A stretch of 64,000 nucleotides of DNA from an uncultured Bacteroidota bacterium (GCA_913055635.1 CAJXLK010000014.1:1-64000); one strand, 5' to 3'. Numbered from the stretch's first letter, positions 11,401 to 20,770 are shown. Numbers and translations are program-made. The notes: generated by a model from the letters alone, not told the origin.

Positions 11401-12695
11401 TTCTCACCACCAATAATATTCCATATGGCTCACGGCTCTACTTCAACAGTGGAGATGAAGTCAATAAGGGCGACACCATCTGCGAATGGGATCCCTACAA
11501 TGCCGTGATCATATCGGAAGCTGAAGGGAAGGTCAAATTCCACAATGTCATCCATGGCATTACCTATAAAGAAGAATCGGACGAGCAAACCGGATTCACC
11601 GAAAAAGTGATCATTGAAACCAAGGATAAGAAGAAGAATCCGGAAATTCACATTGTCGATGACAATGACAATGTCCTGAAGACCTATAACCTGCCGGTGG
11701 GGGCACATGTCGTTAGCCAGGAAGGAGATGCGGTGAAAACCGGCGATATCCTGGTTAAGATCCCCCGTACCGTTGGTAAATCGGGCGACATCACCGGTGG
11801 TCTGCCCCGGGTTACTGAACTCTTTGAGGCCCGAAATCCGTCGAACCCCGCTGTTGTTTCCGAGATCGACGGGGAGGTCTCCTTTGGCAAGATCAAGCGC
11901 GGTAACCGCGAGATCATCATTCAGTCGAAGACCGGTGAAACCAAGAAATACCTGGTTTCCCTGTCCAAACAAATCCTGGTTCAGGAGAATGATTATGTCA
12001 AGGCCGGTACCCCACTGTCTGACGGGGCCATCACCCCATCGGATATCCTCTCGATTAAAGGACCTACCAAGGTTCAGGAATACATCGTCAATGAAGTTCA
12101 GGAAGTATACCGGCTTCAGGGCGTGAAAATCAACGACAAGCACTTTGAGATCATCGTGCGTCAGATGATGCGCAAAGTACTGATTGAAGATCCGGGAGAT
12201 ACCAAATTTCTTGAAAATCAGATTGCTGATAAGTGGGAGTTCCAGGAGGAAAACGACTGGATTTACGATAAGAAGGTCATTACCGATGCCGGCGATTCCG
12301 ATAACCTGCGTTCCGGCCAGATTACTACTACCCGTAAATTGCGGGATGAGAACAGCATGCTTAAACGCCGCGACCTTAAACCGGTCCAGGCCAGAGATGC
12401 TGTACCGGCTACCTCCAGTCAGAAACTCCAGGGGATTACCCGGGCTGCATTGCAAACCAAGAGCTTCCTCTCGGCCGCTTCATTCCAGGAAACAACACGG
12501 GTCCTCAATGAAGCCGCTATCCGGGGCAAGGAAGATCCGCTTATCGGCCTGAAAGAAAATGTGATCGTTGGCCATAAGATCCCGGCCGGAACCGGCAACC
12601 GCGATTTCGATAACATGATTGTCGGGTCGATGGACGATTATCAGCAAATGACCAGCAGTGAGAAAGAAGAAAAACAGGAAGCCGATTCCAAATAA
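8412..12695 (+). CDS. rpoC: DNA-directed RNA polymerase subunit beta'
   Basis: RpoC contributes the catalytic magnesium site and clamp of RNA polymerase. The 1427-residue protein has the N-terminal zinc ribbon [20 protein letters not shown]. The active-site loop [10 protein letters not shown] holds the three aspartates. The second zinc site begins [11 protein letters not shown], and [14 protein letters not shown] marks the bridge/trigger region. The frame is intact throughout. A long open frame on the opposite strand (9423-10745) is a codon shadow. Confidence 0.98.
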   Translation: MSFRRDNKVSSDFNKVAVGLASPEEILENSHGEVLKPETINYRTYKPERDGLFCERIFGPVKDYECHCGKYKRIRYKGIVCDRCGVEVTEKKVRRERMGHISLVVPVAHIWYFRSLPNKIGLLLGLPTKKLDSIIYYERYVVINPGIKAQDGIKYLDFLTEEEYLDILESLPKENQQLDDSDPNKFLADMGAEALYKLLAQIDLDELSYSLRSKADNETSQQRKKEALKRLQVVEAFRASTETNRPEWMITKVVPVIPPELRPLVPLDGGRFATSDLNDLYRRVIIRNNRLKRLIEIKAPEVILRNEKRMLQEAVDSLFDNSRKSNAVKTDSNRALKSLSDSLKGKQGRFRQNLLGKRVDYSARSVISVGPELKMHECGIPKDMAAELYKPFIIRKLIERGIVKTVKSAKKIVDRKDPVVWDILENVMKGHPVMLNRAPTLHRLGIQAFQPKLIEGKAIQLHPLVCTPFNADFDGDQMAVHLPLGNAAIVEAQLLMLSTHNVLNPANGAPITVPSQDMVLGLYYITKERKGVKGEGLTFYSPEEAIIAYNEGAVALHAGVKVRINDYDEQGNPATRVVDTTMGRIIFNQYIPQGFGFVNNLLTKKSLRDLIGEVLKRTDATQIAKFLDDIKDLGFNSAFRGGLSFNLDDIIIPQEKEELVPSGYQQVDEVMNNYNMGFITNKERYNQIIDVWTHTNANLTQILMKQLSSDNQGFNSVYMMLDSGARGSKEQIRQLSGMRGLMAKPQKSGTSGSEIIENPILSNFKEGLSVLEYFISTHGARKGLADTALKTADAGYLTRRLVDVSQDVIVREEDCGTLRGLVVGPIKKNEEVIETLGERILGRIAVHDIYHPFTGELIIESGNMITEAIAQQIEESPLEQIEIRSVLTCETKDGVCSKCYGRNLATGKLVEKGESVGVIAAQSIGEPGTQLTLRTFHVGGTASNIAANSSIVSKYDGYLEIDELRTVQKVEEDGKKVDIVIGRLAELRILDKNTNIVLTTNNIPYGSRLYFNSGDEVNKGDTICEWDPYNAVIISEAEGKVKFHNVIHGITYKEESDEQTGFTEKVIIETKDKKKNPEIHIVDDNDNVLKTYNLPVGAHVVSQEGDAVKTGDILVKIPRTVGKSGDITGGLPRVTELFEARNPSNPAVVSEIDGEVSFGKIKRGNREIIIQSKTGETKKYLVSLSKQILVQENDYVKAGTPLSDGAITPSDILSIKGPTKVQEYIVNEVQEVYRLQGVKINDKHFEIIVRQMMRKVLIEDPGDTKFLENQIADKWEFQEENDWIYDKKVITDAGDSDNLRSGQITTTRKLRDENSMLKRRDLKPVQARDAVPATSSQKLQGITRAALQTKSFLSAASFQETTRVLNEAAIRGKEDPLIGLKENVIVGHKIPAGTGNRDFDNMIVGSMDDYQQMTSSEKEEKQEADSK

Positions 12696-12704
12696 ATCTT
12701 TCTT

Positions 12705-13055
12705 ATGAGTGACAACCAACAAAACAACAACAATAACAATTCTGAGCAGGGCAATCAACTCAACATCAACCTGAGTCAGGAAGTCGCCCAGGGTATTTAT
12801 TCCAACCTGGCCATCATCAACCATTCCAGTTCAGAGTTCATCCTGGATTATGTGCGGGTGATGCCAGGGGTGCCCCAGGCGGAAGTAAAGTCGCGGGTGA
12901 TCATGACCCCTGAACATGCCAAGCGCTTTCTCAATGCCCTGAAAGATAACATTGACAAGTATGAGCAGGCTTATGGAGAAATTGACGTGAAAAAACAGGG
13001 CGGCGGCGGGCCCGATATGCCTCTGAATTTTGGCGGCCCAACGGCTCAGGCCTGA
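12705..13055 (+). CDS. DUF3467-family protein downstream of rpoC
   Basis: This 116-residue protein starts with an Asn/Gln-rich stretch. It continues with NINLSQEVAQGIYSNLAIINHSSSEFILDYVRVMPGVPQAEVKSRVI and a helix around TPEHAKRFLNALKDNI. A Gly/Pro-rich tail follows. I recognise it as the DUF3467 family, which commonly follows rpoC in Bacteroidetes. Its function is unknown. It starts 9 nt after the rpoC stop, so it is almost certainly the last gene of the operon. No transmembrane or signal segment is visible. Confidence 0.85.
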   Translation: MSDNQQNNNNNNSEQGNQLNINLSQEVAQGIYSNLAIINHSSSEFILDYVRVMPGVPQAEVKSRVIMTPEHAKRFLNALKDNIDKYEQAYGEIDVKKQGGGGPDMPLNFGGPTAQA

Positions 13056-13240
13056 GTGGAAGCAATGAAGAAATGCTTAAATGCTTGCCCCGCTAAACGA
13101 AGTGGAGGCGAAGATTGAATGCCTGCCCCGACGTTGCGAAGCGAAGGCGCGGGAATGGAATGAGGAAATGACGGCGTGATTGGAGGATTGGGTCATCTTT
13201 ATTCATTGAAGGAAATAGATCGCAGGTCAAATCAAAAAAT
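13056..13240. repeat. Degenerate GC-rich repeat element after the rpo operon
   Basis: No gene is visible here. Around 13084-13155 the sequence reads TGCCCCGCTAAACGAAGTGG and then TGCCCCGACGTTGCGAAGCG, with 'attgaatgcc' between the two halves. The first half closely resembles the element after gyrB at 38412-38454, but here the closing GCGGGG arm is mutated. I read it as a decayed member of a genome-specific dispersed repeat family. Confidence 0.5.
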
Positions 13241-13278
13241 AAAAAAGAGGCTGTTCCTTTGGAGCAACCTCTTTTTTT
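13241..13278. terminator. Bidirectional intrinsic terminator
   Basis: AAAAAAGAGGCTGTTCC and GGAGCAACCTCTTTTTTT form a long imperfect stem (one C-A mismatch and a G-T pair) with a short loop. There is an A-run on one side and a T-run on the other. It can terminate the rpoC/DUF3467 transcript on + and the 5'-nucleotidase transcript on -. Confidence 0.8.
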
Positions 13279-13304
13279 ATCTCTGATCAGTGCCGGCAAA
13301 CCGG

Positions 13305-13510
13305 TTGGTTTATCTTTGAGCGGTTATACTATCCGATGGCTTTACTTACCAATGGTTTCTCTTTCCGATGGCCTCTCTTTCCGATGGTTTCACTATCTAT
13401 GGCTTCATTTGCCGATGGTTTCCCTTACCGATGGTTTGATTTATCGATGGCTTCACCAGCCAATGGCTACATCAGCTAAGGCTTCACTGGCCAATGGTTT
13501 CATTCGCTAA
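13305..13510. repeat. Degenerate tandem repeat, 16-bp period, about 12-13 units
   Basis: The tetramer ATGG (or a one-base variant) recurs at 13336, 13352, 13368, 13384, 13399, 13415, 13431, 13447, 13463, 13478 and 13494. Two weaker units start at 13305 and 13320. The spacing is 16 bp, or 15 bp in a few cases. The unit is roughly ATGGYTTCAYTTNCCG. It ends exactly at the stop codon of the nucleotidase gene. Because 16 is not a multiple of 3, the open frame through it is not a protein repeat. Confidence 0.85.
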
Positions 13511-14961
13511 TTCACCTTTTCGGTAAAGACCCTTTCAACACCAGAGTAGTCAATGGTTCCTTGCTGTTTGATGAAGTCGATCAGGTTTTGGGCCGTGGTC
13601 ACATACAGGGATTCGCCTTCATCATGATGATCAAATTCATAGGAGCTGGCAATGTAACTGTTGAGCCCCACCTGATAGGTTGAATCGGCATTCAGTGGCT
13701 GTCCCTGTTGGTTTCTAAGGACCACCCCCTCCACTTTAACTTCTTCTCCCTGTTCATGAACCCGCAGGGTGTAACTCCCCCCCGATATCTGAAGGTCCAC
13801 ATGGCCATGATGCGATGCATTACGGATCAGCGATTTGATCTCGGCCGGGGTCATCTCGAATTGGACCAGCTCATTGCCAAACGGGTCGAGTTCATAGATG
13901 GTTTTAATCCGTATTTTTCCTTTGGGTATTTCCGGTATGCGAATACCTCCGTTGTTCTGGAAGGCAAAATCCAGGTTATGTAGTTTTCGCTGGGCATCGG
14001 TAAAAAGGGCTCCCAATTCCTCCTTGCCCTGAATAGGTGCGGCGGCTTTTCCAATGACCTGGTTCAGTGCTTCGTTGTTTTGATATTGGTCCACCAGTTT
14101 GGCTATCGTGCTGTCCGCCTTATTATACTGATCCAGCTTGATGTTTTTGGCCGAGCGGTTGATCAGTTCCCCATCCTGAAAGGTAAGGTTTAACTGACCT
14201 ACAAAATTCAAATCGTCTCCGGCCTGGTTGATTAAAACCCCGTTAACCACTTTGGGGGTGTCGACCAGGGTGTGGGAATGCCCGCCCAGGATGGCATCAA
14301 ATTGAGGAACAGTTTGGGCCAGTTCCTGGTCCCAGTCATAGCCCAGGTGGGTCAATCCAATGAAGGCATCGTAGCGGTCCTTTTGAGAGATGTAGGATTG
14401 AGCCGCCCCCACCGGATCACTGAATTCAATGTTTTTGACTTTGTCGGGATGGGTCGATGGTATCCCGTTGTGTCCAATTTCAAGGAGTCCGAGGAAGAAG
14501 ATGCGGATGTTACCGCTTTCCAGCACAACATAAGGTTGGGGCCGGGGAAGGGAAGTTTGGCGTGTATCCATGTTGGCACAGATAAACGGGAAGTCTGCCT
14601 GTTTCATGCGTTTTTTCAATATTTCCTGTCCATAGTCAAATTCATGGTTGCCCATCGTGGAAGCCTGATAGCCCAAACGGTTCATCAGATCAACCATGGG
14701 ATATCCCCTTTTATTGTGAAAATCAACCACCGGATTGCCGCTGAAAATATCACCGGCACTAACCAGCAGCACATGCTCATGCTTTTTTTCCAGGCTTTGC
14801 TTGTAAGCCGCTAACTTCGACATGCCCTCAATCGAAGCATGCATGTCGTTGGTATGAAGAACAACAACTTCGGTGGTTTGATCCTGCTTTGGGTTTTGAT
14901 CGGAACAGGAAATTACAGAAAAGACCAGTGCAATTAAGAGAAGGAACCGAAAAAATTTCAT
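13507..14961 (-). CDS. 5'-nucleotidase / bifunctional UshA-type metallophosphatase lipoprotein
   Basis: The 484-residue protein belongs to the UshA/5'-nucleotidase family, which hydrolyses nucleotides and related phosphoesters outside the cytoplasm. I choose the start MKFFRF at 14961 because it gives a lipoprotein signal peptide with a lipobox ending ISC, lipidated at Cys19. The metallophosphatase domain has VLHTNDMHA, SAGDIFSG, TMGNHEFDYG and ILGGHSHT metal-binding motifs. The C-terminal 5_nucleotid_C domain contains QNNGGIRIPEIPKG and YELDPFGNELV. The substrate cannot be told from sequence. A 67-residue protein gene lies immediately upstream on the same strand. Confidence 0.93.
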   Translation of the reverse strand: MKFFRFLLLIALVFSVISCSDQNPKQDQTTEVVVLHTNDMHASIEGMSKLAAYKQSLEKKHEHVLLVSAGDIFSGNPVVDFHNKRGYPMVDLMNRLGYQASTMGNHEFDYGQEILKKRMKQADFPFICANMDTRQTSLPRPQPYVVLESGNIRIFFLGLLEIGHNGIPSTHPDKVKNIEFSDPVGAAQSYISQKDRYDAFIGLTHLGYDWDQELAQTVPQFDAILGGHSHTLVDTPKVVNGVLINQAGDDLNFVGQLNLTFQDGELINRSAKNIKLDQYNKADSTIAKLVDQYQNNEALNQVIGKAAAPIQGKEELGALFTDAQRKLHNLDFAFQNNGGIRIPEIPKGKIRIKTIYELDPFGNELVQFEMTPAEIKSLIRNASHHGHVDLQISGGSYTLRVHEQGEEVKVEGVVLRNQQGQPLNADSTYQVGLNSYIASSYEFDHHDEGESLYVTTAQNLIDFIKQQGTIDYSGVERVFTEKVN

Positions 14962-14962
14962 A

Positions 14963-15166
14963 TCAGGTGTTTTGGGGTTTGATAAACAGCTTTTGATTTT
15001 CTGAAAGGCGACCCGTGATCCGCAGCACATTCCCATCCCCATCGGTTACCATATACGGGCCATGCGGCATCTCATTGCCATGCTCCAGGGCAAAGCGCTG
15101 TAATGCTTCTTTTACCCTTGCTCCTTTGAACAACGTGACGGGATGATGGTTGATGATGACTTTCAT
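14963..15166 (-). CDS. Small beta-grasp-like protein upstream of the nucleotidase
   Basis: The 67-residue product starts MKVIINHHPVTLFKGARVKE, continues with a helix (ALQRFALEHGN), and ends with VTDGDGNVLRITGRLSENQKLFI. The order strand, turn, helix, 'DGxGN' turn, 'G.L....L.I' strand resembles small beta-grasp (ThiS-like) folds, but there is no C-terminal Gly-Gly. Its stop is one base from the nucleotidase start, so the two genes are co-transcribed and probably translationally coupled. It has no signal peptide. Function unknown. Confidence 0.7.
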   Translation of the reverse strand: MKVIINHHPVTLFKGARVKEALQRFALEHGNEMPHGPYMVTDGDGNVLRITGRLSENQKLFIKPQNT

Positions 15167-15694
15167 GGTTCAGGCAAACATTTTACAGGGGCCAAATTAG
15201 TATTTTTTGATTAAACCTTAAATGTGGATTGATTTTTTAGATGAAGCTGCTCGGTCAAATCATCATAGGTCAAGGGGACACGTTCTTTTAATTGTTCATG
15301 GATAAACCACATCCAAAATCATTCATTTACCCCATTCTCTAAGACAAGGCCCTTGCGTTTCATAATCTTTTTGTGACTTCCATGGAGAAATAGTTCCCCA
15401 TACATCATCCTGCTTTATTTGATCGCTTAATGGGCGGGTATAACGAAATTTTTCCGCTTGCTGGTTTTCCGTTTGACAGATTGTATATTTAAGGCTGTAA
15501 TTTTGTTCTCTAAATGGTTGATAAAGTTCAAACAATCATCCCGCTTTGAGGTTTAAAAAATAATGAGGATATTCGAAAAAAGGGTTGATGATGCATTTTT
15601 AACAAGATGGGCGAACTTGATCATTAAAGAAAGTGGGCAAAAGAGTTTATTTTTGTAAAATCAACCAACATTTAGAATAAAAAATAATTTGATC
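15167..15694. other. Intergenic region between divergent genes
   Basis: This stretch of about 530 bp separates the divergent nucleotidase unit and the methyltransferase gene. A TTG-started 70-codon frame on the - strand (15323-15535) has an ordinary amino-acid mix but no recognisable family, ATG start or neighbour coupling. I treat it as unproven, possibly a gene remnant. A -7-like box for the + strand is at 15648. Nothing else stands out. Confidence 0.5.
15648..15655 (+). promoter_or_regulatory. Bacteroidetes-type -7 box upstream of the methyltransferase gene
   Basis: TATTTTTG matches the Bacteroidetes sigma-ABfr -7 consensus TAnnTTTG exactly and lies 40 nt before the ATG at 15695. No convincing -33 TTTG is visible, so the call rests on the one box and its position. 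Confidence 0.4.
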
Positions 15695-16378
15695 ATGGCA
15701 CCAGTGGATGTACGTTGGAAGTTTTTGCCGGGAATGGGTTTGTTGGTGTGGGTGGCCGTTTTACTTTGGCCTGTAAATGCAACAGGACAGGATCAAGGAC
15801 CCTATCAGGGATTAAAGGATCAAAAAATGGTACAAAAATTGAAATCATTTCCCCACAAGGCCAATCGGTGGAATGTTCCACCGGAAGATGGTCGTTTGCT
15901 GTATGATTTGATTTTAGAGAATGGCTACAGGCGGGTTTTAGAGGTAGGCACCTCCAATGGCTACTCGGCACTTTGGATGGGGCTGGCTTTGAAACAGACG
16001 GGAGGGGAATTGATCACCATTGAGATCAATGAGCAAAGGGCGCGTGAAGCTGAGTTGAATTTGAAGCAGGCCGGCTTATCGGAGGTAGTTGATGTGCGGT
16101 TGAATGATGCCCTCGACGAGATTCCCCAAATAAAGGGTGCTTTTGACATGGTGTTTTTGGATGCCGATAAATCTCAGTATCTTCAATATTATCGTATGCT
16201 CAATGACAAGATAAGTAAAGGTGGTGCCATTACGGCACATAATGTGTCCAATATGGGTTTTGCCATGGACGATTTTCTAAAAGCGCTGCGTGGGGATCCG
16301 CAATATGAAACCACCATTCGTCGGGTCAGCAGCCGTGGTGTTTTAATTGCCCGAAAAATCAAAGAGGGGGAACAATGA
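15695..16378 (+). CDS. Class I O-methyltransferase with N-terminal signal peptide
   Basis: The 227-residue protein has the catechol O-methyltransferase-type (COG4122-like) SAM fold. It shows the SAM loop LEVGTSNGYSALWMG, an acidic strand end ITIEINEQRA, and the metal/catalytic region MVFLDADKSQYLQYY. Unusually, it begins with a basic residue, a hydrophobic stretch (LPGMGLLVWVAVLLWPVNATG) and a likely cleavage site near residue 30. That is either an export signal or a membrane anchor. ATG 15695 is chosen over TTG 15689. Its last codon overlaps the start of the permease gene (ATGA at 16375-16378), so the two are translationally coupled. The substrate is unknown. A periplasmic location would be puzzling because SAM is cytoplasmic. 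Confidence 0.8.
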   Translation: MAPVDVRWKFLPGMGLLVWVAVLLWPVNATGQDQGPYQGLKDQKMVQKLKSFPHKANRWNVPPEDGRLLYDLILENGYRRVLEVGTSNGYSALWMGLALKQTGGELITIEINEQRAREAELNLKQAGLSEVVDVRLNDALDEIPQIKGAFDMVFLDADKSQYLQYYRMLNDKISKGGAITAHNVSNMGFAMDDFLKALRGDPQYETTIRRVSSRGVLIARKIKEGEQ

Positions 16379-17721
16379 GCACATCTGCGAGCAATGGTTT
16401 GGCCCGCAGGTTGGGGCTCCTTTCGGTAGTAGCCATCATTGTAGCTGATATGGTGGGCACTGGTATATTTACCACTAGTGGCTTGTTAATGGAAAACCTG
16501 CGCAGTCCGGTGGTTATGGTTGTGCTTTGGGCCATCGGCGGGTTGATTGCACTGAGCGGGGCTTTTTGTTATGCCGAGTTGAGTACGGCGATGCCCTATG
16601 CCGGCGGGGAATACTATTTTTTGTCCCGCCTGTTTCACCCCATGGCCGGTTTTTTGAGCGGCTGGATATCTTTTATTGTGGGTTTTTCCGCACCTGTTGC
16701 GGCCGCCTCCATTGGAATGAGTGAATATTTGCTGGAAGCCTTTCCCGGTTGGGCCCCTGATGGGCAATTACTGGGAGTAAGCGGAACAGTCTTTGCCCGA
16801 AAAGGCTTTGCCATGGCCCTGATCCTGATTTTTACATTGCTTCACCTACAGGGCCTGCGCCTGGGAAGTCGGGTTCATAATGTATTGACGGTCATTAAAA
16901 TTGTTCTCATTGTGGGGATGATTGTTTTGGGCTTTTCTTCCGGCGCCGGTAGTTTTGATCACTTCACCCAAACCACCCCCACCGATTACAGTTTTGGTGG
17001 GTTTAAAAATATGGGGCTCTCGGTGATGTGGATTTTGTTTGCTTATACGGGTTGGAATGCGGCGGCTTATATCGGCTCCGAAGTACGCAATCCACAGCGA
17101 AACCTGCCCCGTTCCCTGCTGATGGGCACGGCTGTCGTGATTGTGCTTTATTTGTTGCTCAATATGTTTTTTGTTTACGCCATACCCCCCGGCGACATGG
17201 AAGGTGTGATCTCGGTGGGAACAACCGCCATTACCAATCTTTTTGGCGACACTTCCGGGCGGGTCTTTTCCCTGTTGATTGCCATTGCCCTGTTTTCATC
17301 GGTAAGTGCCCTGATCATCCTCGGGCCCCGGATATATTATGCCATGGCCCGCCAGGGGCATTTTTTCAGGTTTGCCGCCCGGATCCATCCCCGCACCGGC
17401 GTACCTCATCTCTCGGTGATCATCCAGGGAGCGGTGGCTATACTGATCGTTTTTATCGGGGCTTTTGATGAAATATTGACCTATATGGGTTTTGCCCTTA
17501 GTATATTTCCCTTGATGGCGGTTGCCGGAGTTTTTATTTTGCACCGGCGGGGCATGTCCGTTTTCCGCTCGCCCGGCCACCCCTTTTTCCCGGTATTCTT
17601 TATGGTCACCAACCTGGCCATTCTGGTGTTGGGTTTTGCTGAAAGACCCGTTGAATCATCCATTGCCATTGGAACCATCCTGGTGGGCATCCCCCTTTAT
17701 GGGCTTTTTCGTAAAAAGTAA
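16375..17721 (+). CDS. APC-family amino acid permease
   Basis: The 448-residue integral membrane protein has about 12 hydrophobic helices. The N-terminal pattern GLLSVVAIIVADMVGTGIFTT is the substrate-binding TM1 signature of amino acid-polyamine-organocation transporters. LSTAMPYAGGEYYFLSR in TM3 is also typical. It probably exchanges or imports amino acids across the inner membrane; the specific substrate cannot be named. It is translationally coupled to the preceding methyltransferase (4-nt overlap), implying linked function. No paired decarboxylase is present. Confidence 0.9.
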   Translation: MSTSASNGLARRLGLLSVVAIIVADMVGTGIFTTSGLLMENLRSPVVMVVLWAIGGLIALSGAFCYAELSTAMPYAGGEYYFLSRLFHPMAGFLSGWISFIVGFSAPVAAASIGMSEYLLEAFPGWAPDGQLLGVSGTVFARKGFAMALILIFTLLHLQGLRLGSRVHNVLTVIKIVLIVGMIVLGFSSGAGSFDHFTQTTPTDYSFGGFKNMGLSVMWILFAYTGWNAAAYIGSEVRNPQRNLPRSLLMGTAVVIVLYLLLNMFFVYAIPPGDMEGVISVGTTAITNLFGDTSGRVFSLLIAIALFSSVSALIILGPRIYYAMARQGHFFRFAARIHPRTGVPHLSVIIQGAVAILIVFIGAFDEILTYMGFALSIFPLMAVAGVFILHRRGMSVFRSPGHPFFPVFFMVTNLAILVLGFAERPVESSIAIGTILVGIPLYGLFRKK

Positions 17722-17813
17722 AGTCTTCTCCCAATAACCTTGATTCCTGCTACCGGAAACAAAGCAATTTTTTACAGGGAATGAATAGGTTATGTTTTAG
17801 CCCAAAGGAAGGT

Positions 17814-19358
17814 TTATTGATTTCGGGTTTTGAAAAACGAGGTTACCTCTTCAAGGACCCTGGCCTGGTGGGATAACTGATCGGCATCCTGATGCAGCCC
17901 GTCAAAGAGCTGAAGGTTATCCTGGGTGATTTGATTGAGCGATTGCAAGGCCTGGTTCACCTGGTCGGCCCCTTCATTCTGTTCCTTGCTGGCTGCTGAA
18001 ATCTCCTGAACCAGCCGGGATGTTTTTTCGATTTGGGGAACAACATTGCTGATCATTTGCTGGGCTTTTTCAATGGTGGAGACTCCGGTATCGGTGTATT
18101 GCTGAATCTCTTCGGCCGCCGAGCGGCTCCTTTCTGCCAGCTTTTTGACTTCAGCCGCCACCACCGAGAAGCCCCTGCCATATTGACCGGCCCGGGAAGC
18201 TTCTACAGCTGCATTCAAAGCCAGGATGTTCGTTTGGTAGGCTATGTCGCTGATAATGTTTATCTTCTCGGCAATGTTGTGGATGGATGTCAGGCTGTCC
18301 TGGGCAGCCTGGCCGATTTGTTGGCTTTTGTCGGCAGTTTGCCTGGAGATTTGCTCGGTCGCTTTTGAATTGTCTGAGTTCTGCTGAATGTTGGAAGCCA
18401 TCTCTTCCATGGAGGAGGCCACTTGCTGGGAAGAATTGGCCTGATGGTTAGCCCCGTTGGACAACTCCCGGGTACGTTCGTTGATCTGTTGACTGGTGCT
18501 GGTGAGTTGTTCGGCACTTTCGGTTATCCGTCCCACCATTTCGTTGAGTTTGCTTGCCATGTTCTCCAGGCTTTGAGCTAACTCGCCAATCTCATCTCTT
18601 TGGCGGATGTTGACCCGGGCTGTCAGATTACCCCCCTCAATGGCCTGCGCAAACCGAACACCTTGCTTAACCGGCCGGGTGATGGTACGATTGGTCAGGT
18701 AACCGGCTATTAAGAGAATAAGCATCACCAAAAGAGAAATAATCCCCACAATCCATGGAAATTGCTCAAAGGAGGCATTCATTTGCTTATTGGCCCGGGT
18801 CATCTTTTGACTTTGTACCTTGATCAACTGATCCAGATCCCCTAATACCCGTTCCGTCAGCTTCATGATGCGACCTCCTTCTTCAACCAACGGCCTGACC
18901 TCAAAAAGTACACTGGCCTGATTGTAACTCTCAAAACTGTTGAGTTGGCGCATGACCCTCTTGTGCTGGGGTATTAAAGAATCGTTGATCGTTTGCCTGA
19001 TTTTTTTGAATGTTCTCTGATTCGTAGAATCCCATTGAGGTGCCAGCTCTTCGAGCTGGCTGATCACACCCGGAAGGACAGAATCGTGAAGCCTTTTAAG
19101 CCTCAACTTATCAGGCGTGCCACTTTGTTTGTCGATAAAGACCCAGTTTTTGATCAACATTTTTGAATCAACCACCACCTGCCTGAGTTTGGTCAGATTA
19201 TTGGTCGAGGGCCTGTATAACTGCGTAATGGAATTGTTTAAATGTTTGTTTTCTAAGGAGGTATGAACCATTATAGCTGCACCGGCCACGAAAGCCAGAA
19301 AAACTGCGCCAAAACCTAACGCCAGCTTTCGTGCTATTGAAAATCTTTTCTTCATCAA
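17814..19358 (-). CDS. Methyl-accepting chemotaxis protein
   Basis: This 514-residue chemoreceptor has a membrane-spanning helix (about residues 10-32) and a helical periplasmic sensor of about 165 residues, probably of the four-helix-bundle type. A second TM helix follows at about 201-222, then a HAMP linker at about 223-275 and a long coiled coil. The signalling tip contains [18 protein letters not shown] and [18 protein letters not shown] (about 373-411), the conserved CheA/CheW-binding hairpin. No cheA, cheW, cheB or cheR gene is nearby. It may act with kinases encoded elsewhere, possibly controlling gliding, type IV pili or gene expression. That is inference. Confidence 0.93.
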   Translation of the reverse strand: MMKKRFSIARKLALGFGAVFLAFVAGAAIMVHTSLENKHLNNSITQLYRPSTNNLTKLRQVVVDSKMLIKNWVFIDKQSGTPDKLRLKRLHDSVLPGVISQLEELAPQWDSTNQRTFKKIRQTINDSLIPQHKRVMRQLNSFESYNQASVLFEVRPLVEEGGRIMKLTERVLGDLDQLIKVQSQKMTRANKQMNASFEQFPWIVGIISLLVMLILLIAGYLTNRTITRPVKQGVRFAQAIEGGNLTARVNIRQRDEIGELAQSLENMASKLNEMVGRITESAEQLTSTSQQINERTRELSNGANHQANSSQQVASSMEEMASNIQQNSDNSKATEQISRQTADKSQQIGQAAQDSLTSIHNIAEKINIISDIAYQTNILALNAAVEASRAGQYGRGFSVVAAEVKKLAERSRSAAEEIQQYTDTGVSTIEKAQQMISNVVPQIEKTSRLVQEISAASKEQNEGADQVNQALQSLNQITQDNLQLFDGLHQDADQLSHQARVLEEVTSFFKTRNQ

Positions 19359-19503
19359 TGGCTTAATTTGTCATTTTTTTAAAATGACCAATTTGGATGT
19401 TTCCATGTGATCCTCAAATCAGTGGCCTATGAGGATTGTTAATCTCTGGGTTGATATAGATCACCAGATTTCGTTAAACCCTGGGGCTCTTATCCGAATA
19501 ACA

Positions 19504-19602
19504 CCCCGCTTAGCGGGGTCAATAACACCCCGCTTAGCGGGGTCAAAGAATAACACCCCGCTTAGCGGGGTCAAAGTTTTTAAGAACCCCGCTTAGCGGG
19601 GG
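19504..19602. repeat. Cluster of four palindromic CCCCGCTTAGCGGGG elements
   Basis: Perfect copies lie at 19504-19518, 19528-19542, 19556-19570 and 19587-19601. They are set in short similar spacers ('aataacac', 'tcaaagaataacac'). A degenerate fifth copy follows near 19618-19650. Each copy folds as a 6-bp GC hairpin with a TTA loop. The cluster fills the 336-nt gap between the divergently spaced chemoreceptor start and the ATPase 3' end. No gene is visible in the gap. Confidence 0.9.
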
Positions 19603-19694
19603 TATAGTCATGTTAACACCCCGCCAACCGGGACGGGTTAAAGCGGGATAGGTATTTTAAGCATATGGCTTACACGGTCTGCTTTAAACCCTGG

Positions 19695-20600
19695 TCAAAT
19701 CTTTTTAAATTGTTGGGCATTGGCGGAAAGATAGCCGGTGAGGTTGTTCATACCAATAAGCGGGTCTTTGCTTTGGGGCATTCCAATGTGGTCGTTTGCC
19801 GGGATGTGATGGCTCACCTTTACAAGCCATTTTTCATCCATGCTGCCATTTAATATGACCTGGTCAATGGAAAGGTTCAATTCATTCATTTTTTTATGAA
19901 TCCTCTGGCTTTCTGCCAGGGAAAGATCATCCGGCCGGGTTACCAGCAATATACCCAGGGATGGGGATTCAAAACGCTGGCTGATTGAATCGTATTCCTT
20001 TTGCATCTCTTTGAGTCTGGTCAGGACCGGATCTGTTTCTATTTTTTTCTTGCCCATGCGGATGTTGGAGACGATCTGCTGTTTTTTTAAAATTTTTTCC
20101 CTCAATTTGATCAATTCTTCGATCCAGCTCAGGCTTATCTGCGGCAGGGAAAAGAATCGCAGGGCCATGGCAGTTGGCGGCATATCAAAAATGATTACAT
20201 CGCAACCCGGGTATGTCTTTAATAGGGTTCCGTAAGCCCGAAGCATGGCATACTCTTCTATCCCGGGCGAATATTGGAGGGTCTTGAAATGATCCTGTAT
20301 GTTGAAGGCTGTCAAATAATTGTACCGCTGCTTGATGTTATTTTCACTTTCTTTCAGGTAATTTTTGATGTGTTTTTCCAGGTTGACCTGAAGAATGCGT
20401 AGGTTAGGGGAGGGGGCTGTTGGTTTTTCTGAGAGTGGCTGCTGGAAGATGTCGGCCTGGTTATGGGCCGGATCCATGGAAACCAGCAGGGTGTTGAGGC
20501 CCGCTTTACTTTTATCAAGGGCCAGCAGTGCTGAAAAAGTGGATTTTCCCACCCCGCCCTTGCCTAATAAAAACCGGAGGTCTGGTGATCGATCACTCAT
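19695..20600 (-). CDS. ArsA/Get3-family ATPase
   Basis: The 301-residue protein has the deviant Walker A motif LGKGGVGKST at about residues 11-20 and switch I SMDPAHNQADIF. It also has the switch II-like FDMPPTAMALRFFSLPQ, all characteristic of the anion-transporting/tail-anchored-insertion ATPase family (SIMIBI class). It has a single ATPase half, so it should dimerise, as Get3 does. I see no CxxC zinc pair and no arsenic genes nearby. An arsenical pump role is therefore unlikely and its client is unknown. A 94-residue protein on the same strand lies upstream, separated by the hairpin array. Confidence 0.85.
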   Translation of the reverse strand: MSDRSPDLRFLLGKGGVGKSTFSALLALDKSKAGLNTLLVSMDPAHNQADIFQQPLSEKPTAPSPNLRILQVNLEKHIKNYLKESENNIKQRYNYLTAFNIQDHFKTLQYSPGIEEYAMLRAYGTLLKTYPGCDVIIFDMPPTAMALRFFSLPQISLSWIEELIKLREKILKKQQIVSNIRMGKKKIETDPVLTRLKEMQKEYDSISQRFESPSLGILLVTRPDDLSLAESQRIHKKMNELNLSIDQVILNGSMDEKWLVKVSHHIPANDHIGMPQSKDPLIGMNNLTGYLSANAQQFKKI

Positions 20601-20770
20601 TTTAAGGGCGTTTTATATCGATACAATTGGTTGCACAGATTTACACAACAAGGCATAATCGTCAACCCTCTTTTGAGTCATAACCTTTAATAAGTCTTTA
20701 TCGTAATGAAATTTATCCCTATTCGGGGGTTGCTTCAATCGGGTTTCACTCATTGGCTTATTTGCCTTAA
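20601..20770. other. Intergenic leader of the ATPase gene
   Basis: AT-rich sequence upstream of the ArsA/Get3-like gene (- strand). No exact TAnnTTTG box in the - orientation and no gene were found. It leads into the 31-bp hairpin array. Confidence 0.4.

Noticed and set aside
13259..13510. 83-codon open frame on + after the rpo operon
   Set aside because: It runs through the terminator and the 16-bp minisatellite; the apparent protein repeats follow the DNA period, which is not a multiple of three.
15323..15535. 70-codon open frame on the - strand
   Set aside because: It needs a TTG start directly after a stop, matches no family I know and is not coupled to a neighbour. It could be a gene remnant but cannot be supported.
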